Assembly (NCBI GenBank): GCA_947359465.1
Contig: OX375872.1
Coordinates: 5,004,395 to 5,068,394 of the forward strand
Length of the DNA: 64,000 nucleotides
Source of the DNA: Metellina segmentata
Taxonomy: Eukaryota > Arthropoda > Arachnida > Araneae > Tetragnathidae
Direction of reading: 5' to 3'
Below the pieces are notes generated by a model. That model was not told the DNA's origin. It searched no databases and saw nothing but the letters and a program-made list of their open reading frames with translations. Position 1 is the first letter of the stretch. Each line of letters opens with the position of its first letter. The position numbers were made by a program, and so were the translations under genes. Positions 1 to 10,839 of the stretch are shown in pieces.

Positions 1-595
1 CCTCCTGTTCATTTTCTCTAGCAAGTAACTGCGCTATTTCAGCTGGTAAGGAACCAATGAGATATGGTATCCATGATGACTCTGGAAGATTCATAAACTT
101 CAATTGACGTTCGAAAATAATTAAAAACAGTCCTATTTCATCTTCTTTTGGATTAAACTTAGGGATAATCCGACTGAGTTCATATTTCGGGTACTCTGAG
201 CCATGAGAAGAAACAACTGAATTGGAAACCTTTTGAGCTTCAAGCTGGAGTTTTAGCTTTTCGAGTTCATACTTGCGCTTGTTCTCAATTCGGACCTGTT
301 CTTCTGCTTGTGCTTTAAGTAATTTTTCCTCTTCAATTTCTTTTTCTCGTGCCAACCTATCCTCCTCATCCTTCTTTTCAGCCTTCAACTTGTCTTCCTC
401 GGCTGCATTCTCCGCTTTTAGGCGATCTTCAATTATAACAGCGAGCATATTCTTTACGAGCTCTTCTTCGTAATTTTCACTTTTATTTATAAGTTCTCGA
501 AGTTGGATAACTTTTAAGCTGTCCGACACAGCCAGACCAAGCTCCGATGCAAGAGTTCGGAGGTCTTCTTTCCTTGCTTTCCCTAGGAACGCCAT
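1..595 (-). CDS. Retroelement gag-like protein, N-terminal part, runs off the left edge
   Basis: An open frame on the - strand begins at the ATG at 593-595 and stays open for about 198 codons to the window edge. The protein starts MAFLGKARKEDLRTLASELG, then has a long stretch rich in Glu, Lys and Ala (about residues 55-130) that looks like a charged coiled coil. After that comes a globular part with Pro-Lys-Phe-Asn-Pro and Phe-X-X-Phe-Glu spacing followed by Trp-Ile-Pro-Tyr-Leu. This order (charged helix, then a capsid-like part) is what I associate with gag proteins of arthropod Gypsy-type LTR retrotransposons. No zinc knuckle, protease or polymerase is visible because the frame leaves the window. 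The start was chosen because it is the first ATG and a run of stops lies upstream. A host gene with a similar coiled coil is the alternative. Confidence 0.55.
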   Translation of the reverse strand, partial: MAFLGKARKEDLRTLASELGLAVSDSLKVIQLRELINKSENYEEELVKNMLAVIIEDRLKAENAAEEDKLKAEKKDEEDRLAREKEIEEEKLLKAQAEEQVRIENKRKYELEKLKLQLEAQKVSNSVVSSHGSEYPKYELSRIIPKFNPKEDEIGLFLIIFERQLKFMNLPESSWIPYLIGSLPAEIAQLLARENEQE

Positions 596-1480
596 ATTGT
601 CCAAAACCCCTAACTATTGTTTAGGTTGGAATTTTTTCCTTTAAGAAGAGAGTCCTAAATCTAGAGTCCTAAGTTTAAAGTTCAATAGTCCCAAACTTAA
701 TACCTTGAAATGCAAAACGTTTAGAATATATTAATGTTCATTCAGTTTTGATAGTTTTCTAAAGTTATATGCAAATATTCTTGAATTCTCAGAACCATTA
801 TCAAAATACAAATAAAACATTTCCCAAACACTTTAAAAAATTCACTTAGCTAAAGTATGAAAAATAGCAAAAGTATGAAATATATTCAGAAACACTTGTA
901 TACAGATACTTGCATTAACACTAATTATAAATCATGAATTCCTCAACACTTTAATAACTTGATCTAAACTACCATTCATTACAAAAATAATAATTCAATA
1001 AAGGCAATACTTTAAATATCAACTTCTTTTGAAATAAAATATCTCCCTAAATTCAGAAAGTGATATTTCTTTTGTATGTTATCTTTATTGAAACACACTA
1101 AATTTTTTTCTTTTCACTCGTTGAAGAATGACAATGCAGTAAATATAAAATACAGATCATGAAAAAAAAAAAACATACATACAAAATTATTATTATTTTT
1201 TCCCTTTTACTGCAACGCGCCTAATAAGAAAAGTAAAAACAACTGGCGCAGTGTTAGACGTCGACTAAGATTTTCTTTAGGCGGGAAATTTTAGAGTTCA
1301 GGGTCGTTCAACTACTAGTTATCGATACATTATTTCTGCACATTACACACATTCTACAGCATTAATATTCATAATTAATCATTAATTATCCAACTATTTA
1401 AATACAGACATACAGTTAAATAGTTTCAAGCTTTCTGAAACACTTAAATCAGGATTGATTTGCAAGTTTAAGTAGTCAGA
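596..1480. other. AT-rich non-coding stretch, possible leader or LTR of the gag-like element
   Basis: No reading frame of note. It lies directly upstream of the gag-like start on the - strand, so an LTR and primer-binding site would be expected here if the element is intact. I could not find a matching TG...CA pair or a convincing primer-binding site. A small GC-richer patch occurs near 1210-1310. Confidence 0.3.
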
Positions 1481-1499
1481 CGAACAACTGAACATTAAA

Positions 1500-2036
1500 A
1501 CGAAATCAATTTCTCATTCTATTTTTAATTTACTTAATGAACATGGTAGAAAATTATTAGGCCAAAAAAATAAAGTTTTAAAAACCTTCGATTGAAAAAT
1601 TTTTAAGAAGCCAATTTTTCCTATTTCACAAGAATGATCCGTATGGCAGATTGCAACGTCTTGTTGGAACCAAGAGTCTCGTTCAGTCACTTCTAATAAT
1701 GCAACAAATTGTTGAATAACTTGATATAGTGTATCTTTACTCGGCATTGCATCATTTGGATATTTATGTCACCAAAATTCTTTCATATGATTTATATTCA
1801 AAATAAGCCTCAAACAGCTCAATTCTGCGTGGTAAATTCATCTTGCAATGAAGAATAAAATGACGAGGAACTTTATTGTCGCACAACTTGAGTGCGAAGT
1901 AAATCAAACGATAAATATTAAAGAGTCGATAAAACTATAAGCAGACTATAAAATTCAATAATTAAAAAAAAAAAAAAAACAGGCAATACATTTTTTTAAA
2001 GTTGGAGTACAGGAACTTTTTGGACACCCTGTATAA
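1500..2036 (-). mobile_element. Internally deleted mariner/Tc-type DNA transposon remnant
   Basis: On the - strand, 1514-1747 codes for a short protein containing RDSWFQQDVAICHT, which resembles the catalytic FQQDGAPAHT-like segment of mariner/Tc transposases. Just before it is PSKDTLYQVIQQF, which looks like the N-terminal helix-turn-helix part of the same kind of protein. The middle of the transposase is missing, so the two ends are fused. At 2006-2033 the + strand has a terminal-type sequence ending GGACACCCTGTA, typical of these elements' inverted termini. I did not find its partner to the left. The element cannot code for an active enzyme. Confidence 0.5.
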
Positions 2037-2059
2037 AGAGTATGTTTGAAAAGATGCAA

Positions 2060-2360
2060 AAGAAAAATTGAATAAAGTGCTTTTGAATTAAAATACATGC
2101 TTGACATAAAAACATATTCTGAACCAGTGGTGCAGCCACAATGAAGGGGTTATGGGTTAAAGCTGCCCCCTTTCCAAAGAAAAATGTCATTGTTTATAGT
2201 GGACTTTATAGAGCTTGTAAAGCTAAATAATAGGCAAAAATGTTTGCTTATCATAAACACATATTCTGTACCAGTGGCACCACATCCATTGAAGGTTATG
2301 GGATAACCTACTTCCAATGACAAATTTTATTTTTTTTAGTTGACTTTATTGGGTATTATC
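2060..2360. repeat. Diverged direct repeat of about 90 bp, two copies
   Basis: The segment from about 2105 (ACATATTCTGAACCAGTGG) recurs at about 2260 (ACATATTCTGTACCAGTGG). Both are followed by an AATGAAGG / TTGAAGG stretch, GTTATGGG, and later a TGACTTTAT / GGACTTTAT block. The copies are diverged and about 155 bp apart. The origin is unknown; probably two pieces of one old interspersed repeat. Confidence 0.45.
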
Positions 2361-2636
2361 AGACTAAATTTGCCTACTCCCCCTCGGAAAAAATTTCTTG
2401 TTGCACTACTGTTCTGTACACACATTAGTACACAAATATACTACTCTTTTTCAGCTATTTTTGTAGTTCAAAATAATGCTGTGCTTATTTCCTCTTTATT
2501 ACATTTTGGCTGTTTTCACCCCTGGGTAGTGCAGGTGTTATATTGTGTGGTGAGGAATAATGATTGGTGGACGTACGCCCCTACACATTTTCAACATAGG
2601 ATCTGTGACATGTCAGGTATATCGGTATGAGGTCTT

Positions 2637-2980
2637 AGAACATTATGCAAGACTTTTCAGAGGTGCATATGAATCGAATTTTTTATTTATGAGCGATAAT
2701 GCTCGTCTACATCAAGCAAACCTCGTTGACTAGTTCCTTAAAAATAAAGCCATTGGCGAATACCGTGGCTAGCAAAATCTTCTGATCTGACCCTAAAGAG
2801 AACTTATGGGACTACCTTGGAAAAGCAATTACAGCGATACAACCTCCTGATGCCCTGAAGACTCCATTGCTGGAGGAGTGGTACTTAATTCTCTAAACTG
2901 TTGTTAACAACACTATTGCCAGCATGGAATCGTGTTATGGTATATATGTACACCAGGGACGATCACATTCCATATTTAAA
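2637..2980 (+). pseudogene. Tc1-like transposase, decayed C-terminal part
   Basis: Translation across stops gives SDNARLHQANLVD followed by a stop, then fragments equivalent to the ELMGL-W and LLEEW regions of Tc1-family transposases. The end resembles the conserved CI-X-RG-GHTPY terminus (reading TPGTITFHI in one frame). Several stops and frameshifts are present, so this is a relic of the catalytic half. No inverted termini were found. Confidence 0.6.
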
Positions 2981-4519
2981 TTCATAAGCCTTACTTTTTT
3001 CTGAGTTATTCTTTTTTTCTGAACTCTCCTTGTCACATTTTATAGCAATTTTTATTGTCTCATTCCACACAAATTCATAAAATTATAATTAATATTTTCT
3101 GTGAAATCCATGATTCTACGCATGTAAAGATAATTTTGGACACCAGTGTACTTTGTTTAGTGCATAAGGTGTATAATTGGGTAAACTTGTTAAATGACTT
3201 ACACAATTTGTCTCGTGCATTAGTGTATACAGCTGACCCTCGATATATTGAACCTTGAGGTATCTGTAAAATTTATTTCCCCTGCAATTTTTGAATTAGT
3301 CCATGTGCTTTACTGGATGAATTAGTGTAATGACAGAAGTTTCACTACTACAACATTTATTCTAACATCCTACAGCTTTACAGATATGTACAGCACAATT
3401 ACTGATGTATTGGGACAAGAAGTGTTTGGCAGAGGTTAGCGTGTATGTCCTTACTCTACTCTCTCGGGTCTCAATAGTCTGGCAACTTTTAGCGTCTTTC
3501 AGCTGAAAACCATCTGTTGAAATAATTTTTTGTGTTCTCAAGGGGCTTGATTTATGCGATTGTAATGTCAGATGTAGAGTGTTTATGTCAAGTGCCCAGA
3601 ACTTTATGACTAGGGTTAGTTATGGATAGTTGATCTCTTGAAAAGACTTTTATAATCTCCAATTAGGGAATTTATGTTGACTTGATCATAGAAGCCACAT
3701 TTAGAGTTTTACAGTGCTTTCTTACCTCAAATAATTAAATATTTAGTCTCCTGGTAGACAAATATATAAAGTTCATGATTAGGAAGACATGTTTCTGCCT
3801 TGAACCCTCCGAGTGTCACAAGATTTCCAAGTAGTGTATTGCTTTCCCCCTACAATTCTTAATATCTTCCTAGATTTAACTTCCTTACAATGTCTACATT
3901 TTCCCAAACATCTCATTGATCTGCGGACTTTAGACTGAAAGCTCAAGGAGCTCCCCTGGTAGTACTGAGGAACATTCTAGGTGATTGTATTCTAGATTAG
4001 ATTTCTGTAGGAAATTCCATGGAGGTATGAAGGAGGGATCAGACCAGTAAGCTCCCTGTTCTTCCAAAACTCTTCTCGGGTTTTACTGGTTAGCCTTCCT
4101 TAGTGGTTTTTAACTCATTTGTATAAAAGAATATAAATTCTGTGCCAGGTTATTTCATTTTTAATAAAAATTTATTCTGTTGCAAAAATCACATTTTCCC
4201 TGTTTTGGTTGATTTAACCCAGGCTTATTTCTTTAAACTGTAGTCACCAAAAATCTGTGTAATTAGTTTATTTCATATAATTGGCAATGCTTAAGTATAT
4301 ACAAAGGATTTCAAAACCTTCTGCCTCATATAATAAGTTTTTATTTTAAGTTGATGCAAATATTAAAATCTCAAACTAAATTTTGCAAATTTAATAATAA
4401 AAGTTGAAGGCATTAAAATAAATATGGCAAATCAAAGGAAGATTTTAAAAGAGTTTAATCACATTAATATTGGCGATTATCTTTACTAAAACTTTATTTA
4501 CACTGCATTATTATGGCAT
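2981..4519. other. Non-coding stretch, nothing recognised
   Basis: AT-rich sequence without a convincing reading frame, tRNA or terminal repeats. The short frame at 3055-3258 has no similarity that I recognise and is best read as chance. Confidence 0.4.
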
Positions 4520-4554
4520 GTGTTGTGGCATAATTTTTGTTTCACTGCAGTGCT

Positions 4555-5000
4555 AAGAATGGTGAACCAGAAAGTTTATTTTTGTCATATTATGCTGTTT
4601 TATTTTAAGAAAGAAAAAATGCTAGTCAAACTGCTTGTAAAATGTGTGCTGTATATGGACAGTGCTGTTTCTAAAGGCACAGTTCAAAGGTGGTTTGATA
4701 AATTTAGGGCGCAGAAATTTCAGCCTCAAAGATGATGCCCGCTCTGGATGACCATCCTCTGTAAACGAGAACCTGTTAAAAAGCTACTATCGCTGAAAAT
4801 CCATGTTACACCAGTTCAGGAACTATCACACAGATTAAATATTACAAAAGTACAGTTTATGATCATCTGAAGAAGATTGGGTATGTAAGCCTCTACGGTA
4901 TATGGGTACCCCATACTTTAACACAGAATATGCTTGCTCGAATTTCGCCGATTCTTTACTGAAACAAAATGAATATTCATATTTTGCTATAGTTTTTTGA
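4555..5000 (+). pseudogene. Mariner-like transposase N-terminal half, decayed
   Basis: The frame ending at 4735 contains AVSKGTVQRWFDKF, the second helix-turn-helix of mariner-family transposases (the type also found in SETMAR). In the next frames come a match to the linker (SLKDDARSG), the helix pair after it (roughly 4830-4890, ending HLKKIGYV-like) and a stretch resembling WVPHTLTQNMLARI (4905-4945). At least two stops and two frame changes occur. The catalytic DDD half is absent. Confidence 0.65.
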
Positions 5001-5314
5001 CCTACTCTGTACCTACACCACCTTCAGTCATTGATGTTTGCAGAAGTTTTGCTCCTCTTCATAACTTGTTTTTCCCTTTTATAGTTATTGGTACATTATA
5101 TAATTCTATATGATGATATAGGATTGTATAATGAGTGTAAACTGTTTACCAAACTCTTTTTTTTTCCCTATCCATAAGGTAACATTTTGTGATAATTTGT
5201 ATATGCAATAAAATATAATTATGTGGACAATTAGATGTGTAGTGAGGATTTGTTTAATAACTTTCTCTTTTGTTTCATTGTATTTGGTGTATTTTTCATT
5301 CTTTTTTCTTTTAG

Positions 5315-5431
5315 ATTGGGGGTATTCGTTTCTTGTATGATAATGTTGTGGAAAACCTTGAAAGATATAAGTCATCTAGTGGTTTTGGATGTATTCTAGC
5401 ACATAGCATGGGTCTTGGAAAAACTGTTCAG
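5315..5431 (+). CDS. RAD54L2: RAD54L2/ARIP4-like helicase exon A: motif I
   Basis: A 117-bp exon, 39 codons, phase 0 at both ends. The acceptor is a T-rich tract ending TTTTAG at 5314 and the donor is CAG|GTAAAA. It starts [18 protein letters not shown] and contains the nucleotide-binding loop [13 protein letters not shown], then ends with the Gln of VQ. This is helicase motif I (Walker A), which binds the ATP phosphates. The A-H-S-M-G-L-G-K-T form is typical of the ARIP4/ATRX branch of Snf2 proteins. The upstream exon that should encode the residues before IGGIRF was not located in 1-5314. Confidence 0.92.
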
Positions 5432-6325
5432 GTAAAAATTTGTATTAACTTTTTCATGTTAAAAAGTAGAGCAATAATTCGTTTTTATATGTTCCTTTTC
5501 CTACTGATGATAGGATTGTTGATCAAAGGGGTTTTATTATCAGAAATTTTATTATTTAATTCATTTGCATATGTTTATAAAATTACCAACATTGTGTTGA
5601 ATGATTAGAAAAAAAATTAATTTTGTTTAGGTGTCAGTTTATGGAATTGCAAAAAATTACAATCGTGCCAGTATAAAGACATAAAGTAACATAAGTTTTA
5701 AAAATAGTGAAACAATGAGAACCCCTTATATTGAAATGTTGAGGAAAATACTTCATTTTAGTAAACTAACTGGACTGCACTTAGTACTGTTATAAAAGTA
5801 GTACTAATTATCACTTGCATTTTATTGTTTTTAAAAGCATTCTATGTCAATTTGATTCCGTTTCAAAATGGAAAATGCACATCATGTTTGGAATCTGCGA
5901 AGTTCATTCTAATGACTGTAATGTGATATTGGCTCAAAGGAAACAGATGTATAAGAAATATGAAATAAGTTCCAAAACTGAAAGTTAAAGTACTCGGAAA
6001 TGCAAAACTTGGATAAAGAAATTACGGAATTTATGCTAGAAACTGAAGTAATTGTAGATGAAGAGCTCAAATGCAATTGAATCCACTAAGCAATATGAAA
6101 TTAGCTTTTTGAAATTAAAGCCATTTTTTTCTTAAATGATTAAAAGGAATAAAACAAGGATTCTTTATTCAAAGTGAAGTAGAGTGAAAAACATGTTACC
6201 TCAATGCAAATAGAGTGATCTTACAATCATTGACTAAAAAGATTCAAGAAAAACGGTGTCAAGAATGTGTTCAAACAAAATTGATGTCTTTGGGAAGAAA
6301 ACAATAATTAAAGAGATGACATGCT
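5432..6325. other. Intron sequence, possible fragment of a decayed coding repeat
   Basis: Nothing was firmly recognised. From about 5870 to 6240 the base composition and short open stretches (for example reading MFGICEVHSNDCNVILAQRK near 5884) look like a former coding region, broken by stops. No family assigned. Confidence 0.3.
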
Positions 6326-7493
6326 CAGAGTTCCCACGGGCCTTGAAAGTACTTGAGTTTCATTTTCGTTTTCAAGAGCCCCGGAAAGTACTTGAATTTG
6401 GTGCAAAGTACTTGAAAGTCCTTGAATTTATTTCGAAAAATTTTAATCTGGAATTTTCTTGAGTATGAATCTGCTTGAAATGCATGCACTTAGAAAGTGT
6501 GGTTTTATTCCGATTCCGAAGAATACGCTAAATACACTTCTTCATCTAGGCATATGTTTATTTTCTTTTCTCAAGTTCAGTGGGATTCTGTGTCAGTTCG
6601 AACATATAGAACACTAGCCACTACGTGGCTAGCCAGACATTGCCCGTCCCCGTGATGTAAGGTATTAATCTGGTGTAAAATTTTCCGCAGATTTCAAAAC
6701 CGTTAAAGATATATTAAACTAAAAATTTGTTTATTTAAAGAAAATCACATTTTTAGGTTTAAATCTAAAGTGAAATTTTACGCAGATTTCAAATCCGTTG
6801 AAATTTTTACTGTATTTTTAACAGTCTAGGAGATAAAAAAAAGAACTGAGACTCCAGTTAAGATTTATTGTCTGTCTGGAAAATCATTCCTTGCACAAAA
6901 TCAAAGCGGAAACGAAAAAAGTAATTTTCTATGCGTTTTGTCAGATGAAAAAAAACTTCGCATGATTCCAAACCTTGGCTGCAAGGTCAAGTGAATAGAA
7001 AAAGTCCCCTGCGTTTGAAGAACCAGGTAGAGAATAAAACTATTAAATTCATTAAAAAAAATTCTAGATGGAATTTTAAAATTTCGCTGCAACCCAAATT
7101 TGCAAAATATTTGGACTACATGTGTGCCAAATCTCATTGCTGTAAGTGCCATAGATCGTCAGGATTTTTGCGCCCCCGAAAAAAACAGACAAACACTTCC
7201 TTTTATAATATTAGAGATAAGTATAATAACTTAGCTACTTTACTTTTTCGTTTTAAGAATTTTTCTTTTCCATAACATGCTTGGAATATTGACTAGAAAT
7301 ATGTTTGAAATTGTTAAGTATGTGAATGGTAATGAAAAGGTTGCATTACACAAGAGTTTCTTCAGAAAAGTTGTCTACAAAATTGGGGTGTTAAAGATGG
7401 AATTTCTGCCTTTTTACGATAGTCCTTGAAAAACTTCATATGTACCTTGAAAAGTACTTGAATTTTTTTTCCCACCAAAGAGTGGGAGCCATG
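6326..7493. repeat. Element with imperfect CAGAGTTCCCAC / GTGGGAGCCATG ends
   Basis: The left end CAGAGTTCCCACGGGCC is followed by three repeats of a CCTTGAAAGTACTTGAA-like unit (6340-6425). The right end carries TTGAAAAGTACTTGAA (7448-7463) and then GTGGGAGCCATG (7482-7493), inverted relative to the left. This arrangement is like hAT-type ends of the CAGGGTTCCCAC class, of which another left end occurs at 34281. The target duplication is not clear, so the exact borders are uncertain. A second element (about 6600-7225) lies inside. Confidence 0.45.
6600..7225 (-). mobile_element. Rolling-circle-like non-autonomous element, family also at 14.05 kb and 63.3 kb
   Basis: Reverse-complement copy of the repeat at 63275-63852 and 14050-17830. 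Shared landmarks are the start ATTATAAAAGGAAGTGTYTG (here 7190-7210, inverted), the block around GTCAGGATTTTTGCGCCC, and the block GATTTGAAATCTGCGGAAAA (here inverted at about 6685 and 6785). Near the end the hairpin TAGCCAC-TAC-GTGGCTA lies at 6615-6631. A short hairpin near a CTAG-type end is a Helitron/Helentron trait, but no replicase is seen and the assignment is tentative. Confidence 0.5.
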
Positions 7494-9113
7494 ACGCTTT
7501 TAATTATTTGAAACTGGCGTCCTTCTAAGGCCTGTTAATCGTAAAGCTAAATGTGGGATTTGTGAGCTGAAACATTGTAATGTGTCCTGAAATACCTGTG
7601 AAAGAAAAATCAAGTTGTGAACACTGAAGAGGGAGTAGATTCAAAATTCTTTGTTAATCAGCTATTTTTCAGAGGTTCTTCAGACTTTGCAAATAAAGTT
7701 AACGTTAAGTAAGGGAAGTCAGACTGAGCACTTATAAATTGTGTTCTAATAACAGAAAGAAGGCTACTGATGTGATGGGTTATAAGGCATAATGAATTGA
7801 AGATTTCACACATTCTTTATTTGGACGTACAGCACGGAAAAAAGAACACCATCCGCTGAACAAGATAAATTTGAATAGTTTAAAAAATTACAATTGTACC
7901 ACTGAAGTTCTGGATCAAACTGTTTTGCATGGAAAATTATCCAGACTCAACCATGGGAAAAGTAATAAAATATAGATTGTAAAGGTCGTGAAGATGTTGA
8001 ATTCCTGATTTGGGCTTATATTTGTGGAGAATTTTTTATAAATACACTCAAGTGTGAACTGATAGCTATTGACACCAAACTAGGCTGGTTAAATATGGGA
8101 AAAGTACCCAATGAAATAATTCATGTTTTATTAGCTCTAACCCTTGCATCCCTCTAATCGGAAAATGTCTCAATGAATCTTAAAAATCTGAACTCGTTGA
8201 TAGTAAAGATCTAATATATAGAAAATTTAAACAGGTATTGGAGGGGGGGGGGCTGCTTTGAATTACTTAAAGAAAACCGACTGGATAAAAAGGAGTGATA
8301 CCAAATCAGTTAACCGCAATTTGAAAATAAGGAAGATCAGACTTGAAATACAAACATTACTGAGAAATGATGTTTCTACAGCTATAAAGCTACAAATAGA
8401 AGGAAAACTCAATACCTTTGAGGATCTTCAAAAAATGGGAACAATTGGGTATTTTAGAAGTACCTGTTGTAGCTCAGAAAAATGCTACTGCCTACCACAT
8501 CCAAATGTATTCTAGGTGTATTTCACAACTACAGCCAAAATGAATAGTTGTAATTCCAAATCGTTATGAATCATAATTTCATTCTAGTATTGTTTGGTAG
8601 ATATTTTGTTTTTGTACTGTATTGAAACTACTGATTTCTTTATTTTGTGTGTTTTTATATAGTTTTTGATTTTCTAAAACTAAAAATCAGAAGTTGAGGG
8701 TATTAAAAACTACTAATTGTTGTTTGCATTTTAGTTATTGTTTGTGCGCATAACTTGATTTGGTTTGTAAGAATGTGCTGTTGCAGTAACTAAAGAATTC
8801 TAATTGCATAAAATATTCTATAAAAGACGATGAGGCAATCATGTAAAATAACATATAGTATTTATGGAGTGTGATTAAATAAAGTAGCTTTTTTGTATAG
8901 ATTGACTGAATATTTTAATTCAGGGAGTTACGCAACAAGTATCTGGGGATCTCTAATTGGTAAAACAGTAAAATGAAACAAAAATGCCAGTTCTACACAA
9001 ATTGAGTTTCAAAATTTAAAAAAAAATGCATCCAACTTGAAATTATTGATAAAACAAAAAAAGGTGCCACCATAAATCAGTACATACACTAGAATAAATT
9101 AAATACTCTAATC
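7494..9113. other. Intron sequence with a short unassigned reading frame
   Basis: Holds an 85-codon frame at 8258-8515 (MNYLKKTDWIKRSD..., basic and amphipathic, with EGKLNTFEDLQKM) that I do not recognise. The sequence from about 7500 to 8520 contains other short coding-like pieces, so the frame may be the last piece of an old transposon gene. A run of ten G lies at 8243-8252. No splice sites supporting an exon were seen. Confidence 0.3.
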
Positions 9114-9125
9114 AAGGTCAAGAAC
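9114..9125. repeat. Left target-site duplication of the truncated non-LTR copy
   Basis: AAGGTCAAGAAC, repeated exactly at 10828-10839, directly flanks the element body on both sides. Confidence 0.9.
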
Positions 9126-10827
9126 AACTGCATGTGTTCATTTCTGCAAAAAGCGAAATCTTCATCTTGACCCTGAAATATTTTTCGAAGATATTTTAAT
9201 TAATGTTGTGGACAATTTTAAATTTTTAGGCATCATATTTGACAAGAAGTTGACTTTTCAACCGCATATTCTAAATTTACACAAACGCTGCGAAAAGGCT
9301 CTTAATATATTACGGGTTTTATCAAAATTATTATGGGGATCTGATCGTACTTGCCTTTTAAAGATTTATAGAGCTTTAATACGATCAAAATTAGATTATG
9401 GCTGCGTGGTGTATGGCTCAGCAAGAAAATCTGCTCTTCAAACTCTGAACACCATCCACCGCACAGCTTTGCGCTTATGTACTGGTGCCTTCAGAACATC
9501 AACTATAAACAGCTTGTATGTGGACGCTTTTGAACCCTCTCTGGACTTAAGGCGACAGTTGTTGTCCTTAGAATATTATTTTAGAATTTCCTCAACCCCT
9601 CATCACCCATTGCATACCATTCATCACAGTCCATATTTAAAACGCCTCTATCAAGCTAAAACATCCTTCATCCCTACATTTCACTTAAGAATGCTGGATG
9701 TGATGAACGGATCCGAACTTTCTTCACTTGACGTCACCCAGAAAAAACTATATGATTTCTCTCCTTGGTTTAATCATTATTTTGAGTTTCAAAACCCGTT
9801 CCAAAATTTTTATAAAACAGATACCTCTCATATTATCTACAAACAACTCTTTCAAAACCATATAGAAAAGTACTCTAATTTTATACAAGTTTACACGGAC
9901 GGATCTAAAAGGGCAAACTATGTTGGAGCTGCGTTCACTATTAATCACACTGTTCACAGTTTTAAACTTCATTCTTCATGTTCTGTTTCTACCTCTGAAA
10001 TCATGGCCGTATATAAAGCATTAGAAAACATTACTGATCATGTTCATAAAAAATATATCATTTTCACTGATTCATTAAGCGTTTTAGAGTCATTGAAACA
10101 TCCTGATCATGACAGTCATCCCATTGTTTTAGAGTCACTGAAAAAAATTTATCATCTTTCATCCAAAAATTTTAACTTGATATTCTGTTGGATCCCATCT
10201 CATGTTGGGATTTTAGGTAATGAAATTGCTGACAAAGCCGCCAAATCAGCCGTAAATAATTTTAACCATACTATCCCTTATCGTGACATAAAACCTTGCA
10301 TTTACAAATTTTTAGAAGACAAATGGCAGAAAGAATGGAACGAACAATCGGAGAATAAACTTCACGCTATCAAACCAAGTATATCTAACTGGAAATCGCT
10401 ACCTTTAAGAAGGCAGCAAATAATAATGACACGCCTCCGTATTGGACATACTAGGATCACCCATAGACACCTCCTCCTCGGAGAAGATCATCCTCTTTGT
10501 AATTACTGCATTTGCCCACTAACAGTAAAACACGTTTTAATTGAATGTTCTCATTTTAATAGGCAACGACTTATACATTTTAATTCTTATACCTTGGTTT
10601 TAGAAGAGATAATTGGTGAGAATCCTCATCCAAATATTTTTAACTTTTTACATGACATTGGGTTTATATATCACATATAATTTTATATAGTATTCATTTT
10701 ATTATGACTTGACTCATTTCGTTTCATTAATATACTATTATTATTATATTATATATCTGGTTTTTTATCTTTAGTTTGGCATAATATGTCCCAAGAGGAC
10801 TCAATGCCATAAAACCAAATCCAATCC
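9126..10827 (+). mobile_element. 5'-truncated non-LTR retrotransposon (I-group-like, with RNase H)
   Basis: The body aligns along its whole length with 27530-29209 of the full-length copy in this window. It begins abruptly at AACTGCATGTG and ends in a CCAAATCCAATCC tail instead of poly(A). It is bounded by a 12-bp target duplication. Dead-on-arrival 5' truncation is what target-primed reverse transcription commonly leaves. The 3' untranslated part (10681-10827) includes the AATATGTCCCAAGAGGAC motif shared with the other copy. Confidence 0.93.
9127..10680 (+). CDS. Non-LTR ORF2, C-terminal part: end of RT, RNase H, zinc-like tail
   Basis: Open from the truncation point to TAA at 10678-10680 (about 517 codons) with no stop or frameshift. 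There is no natural start; the frame simply continues from the lost upstream part. It opens with the last part of the reverse transcriptase (the catalytic YVDD is missing) and the thumb region. The RNase H domain follows, with YTDGSK, SEIMAVYKALE, IFTDSLSVLESL and WIPSHVGILGNEIADKAAK supplying the usual D-E-D-D residues. The tail has a CNYC-X9-H-X4-C pattern. Compared with the 27-kb copy, this one keeps codons where the other has stops, so it is probably younger or better preserved. It cannot mobilise itself. Confidence 0.9.
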   Translation, partial: TACVHFCKKRNLHLDPEIFFEDILINVVDNFKFLGIIFDKKLTFQPHILNLHKRCEKALNILRVLSKLLWGSDRTCLLKIYRALIRSKLDYGCVVYGSARKSALQTLNTIHRTALRLCTGAFRTSTINSLYVDAFEPSLDLRRQLLSLEYYFRISSTPHHPLHTIHHSPYLKRLYQAKTSFIPTFHLRMLDVMNGSELSSLDVTQKKLYDFSPWFNHYFEFQNPFQNFYKTDTSHIIYKQLFQNHIEKYSNFIQVYTDGSKRANYVGAAFTINHTVHSFKLHSSCSVSTSEIMAVYKALENITDHVHKKYIIFTDSLSVLESLKHPDHDSHPIVLESLKKIYHLSSKNFNLIFCWIPSHVGILGNEIADKAAKSAVNNFNHTIPYRDIKPCIYKFLEDKWQKEWNEQSENKLHAIKPSISNWKSLPLRRQQIIMTRLRIGHTRITHRHLLLGEDHPLCNYCICPLTVKHVLIECSHFNRQRLIHFNSYTLVLEEIIGENPHPNIFNFLHDIGFIYHI

Positions 10828-10839
10828 AAGGTCAAGAAC
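10828..10839. repeat. Right target-site duplication of the truncated non-LTR copy
   Basis: AAGGTCAAGAAC, identical to 9114-9125. Confidence 0.9.

Noticed and set aside
273..473. Serine/phenylalanine-rich frame on the + strand
   Set aside because: Antisense shadow of the Glu/Lys-rich gag-like frame.
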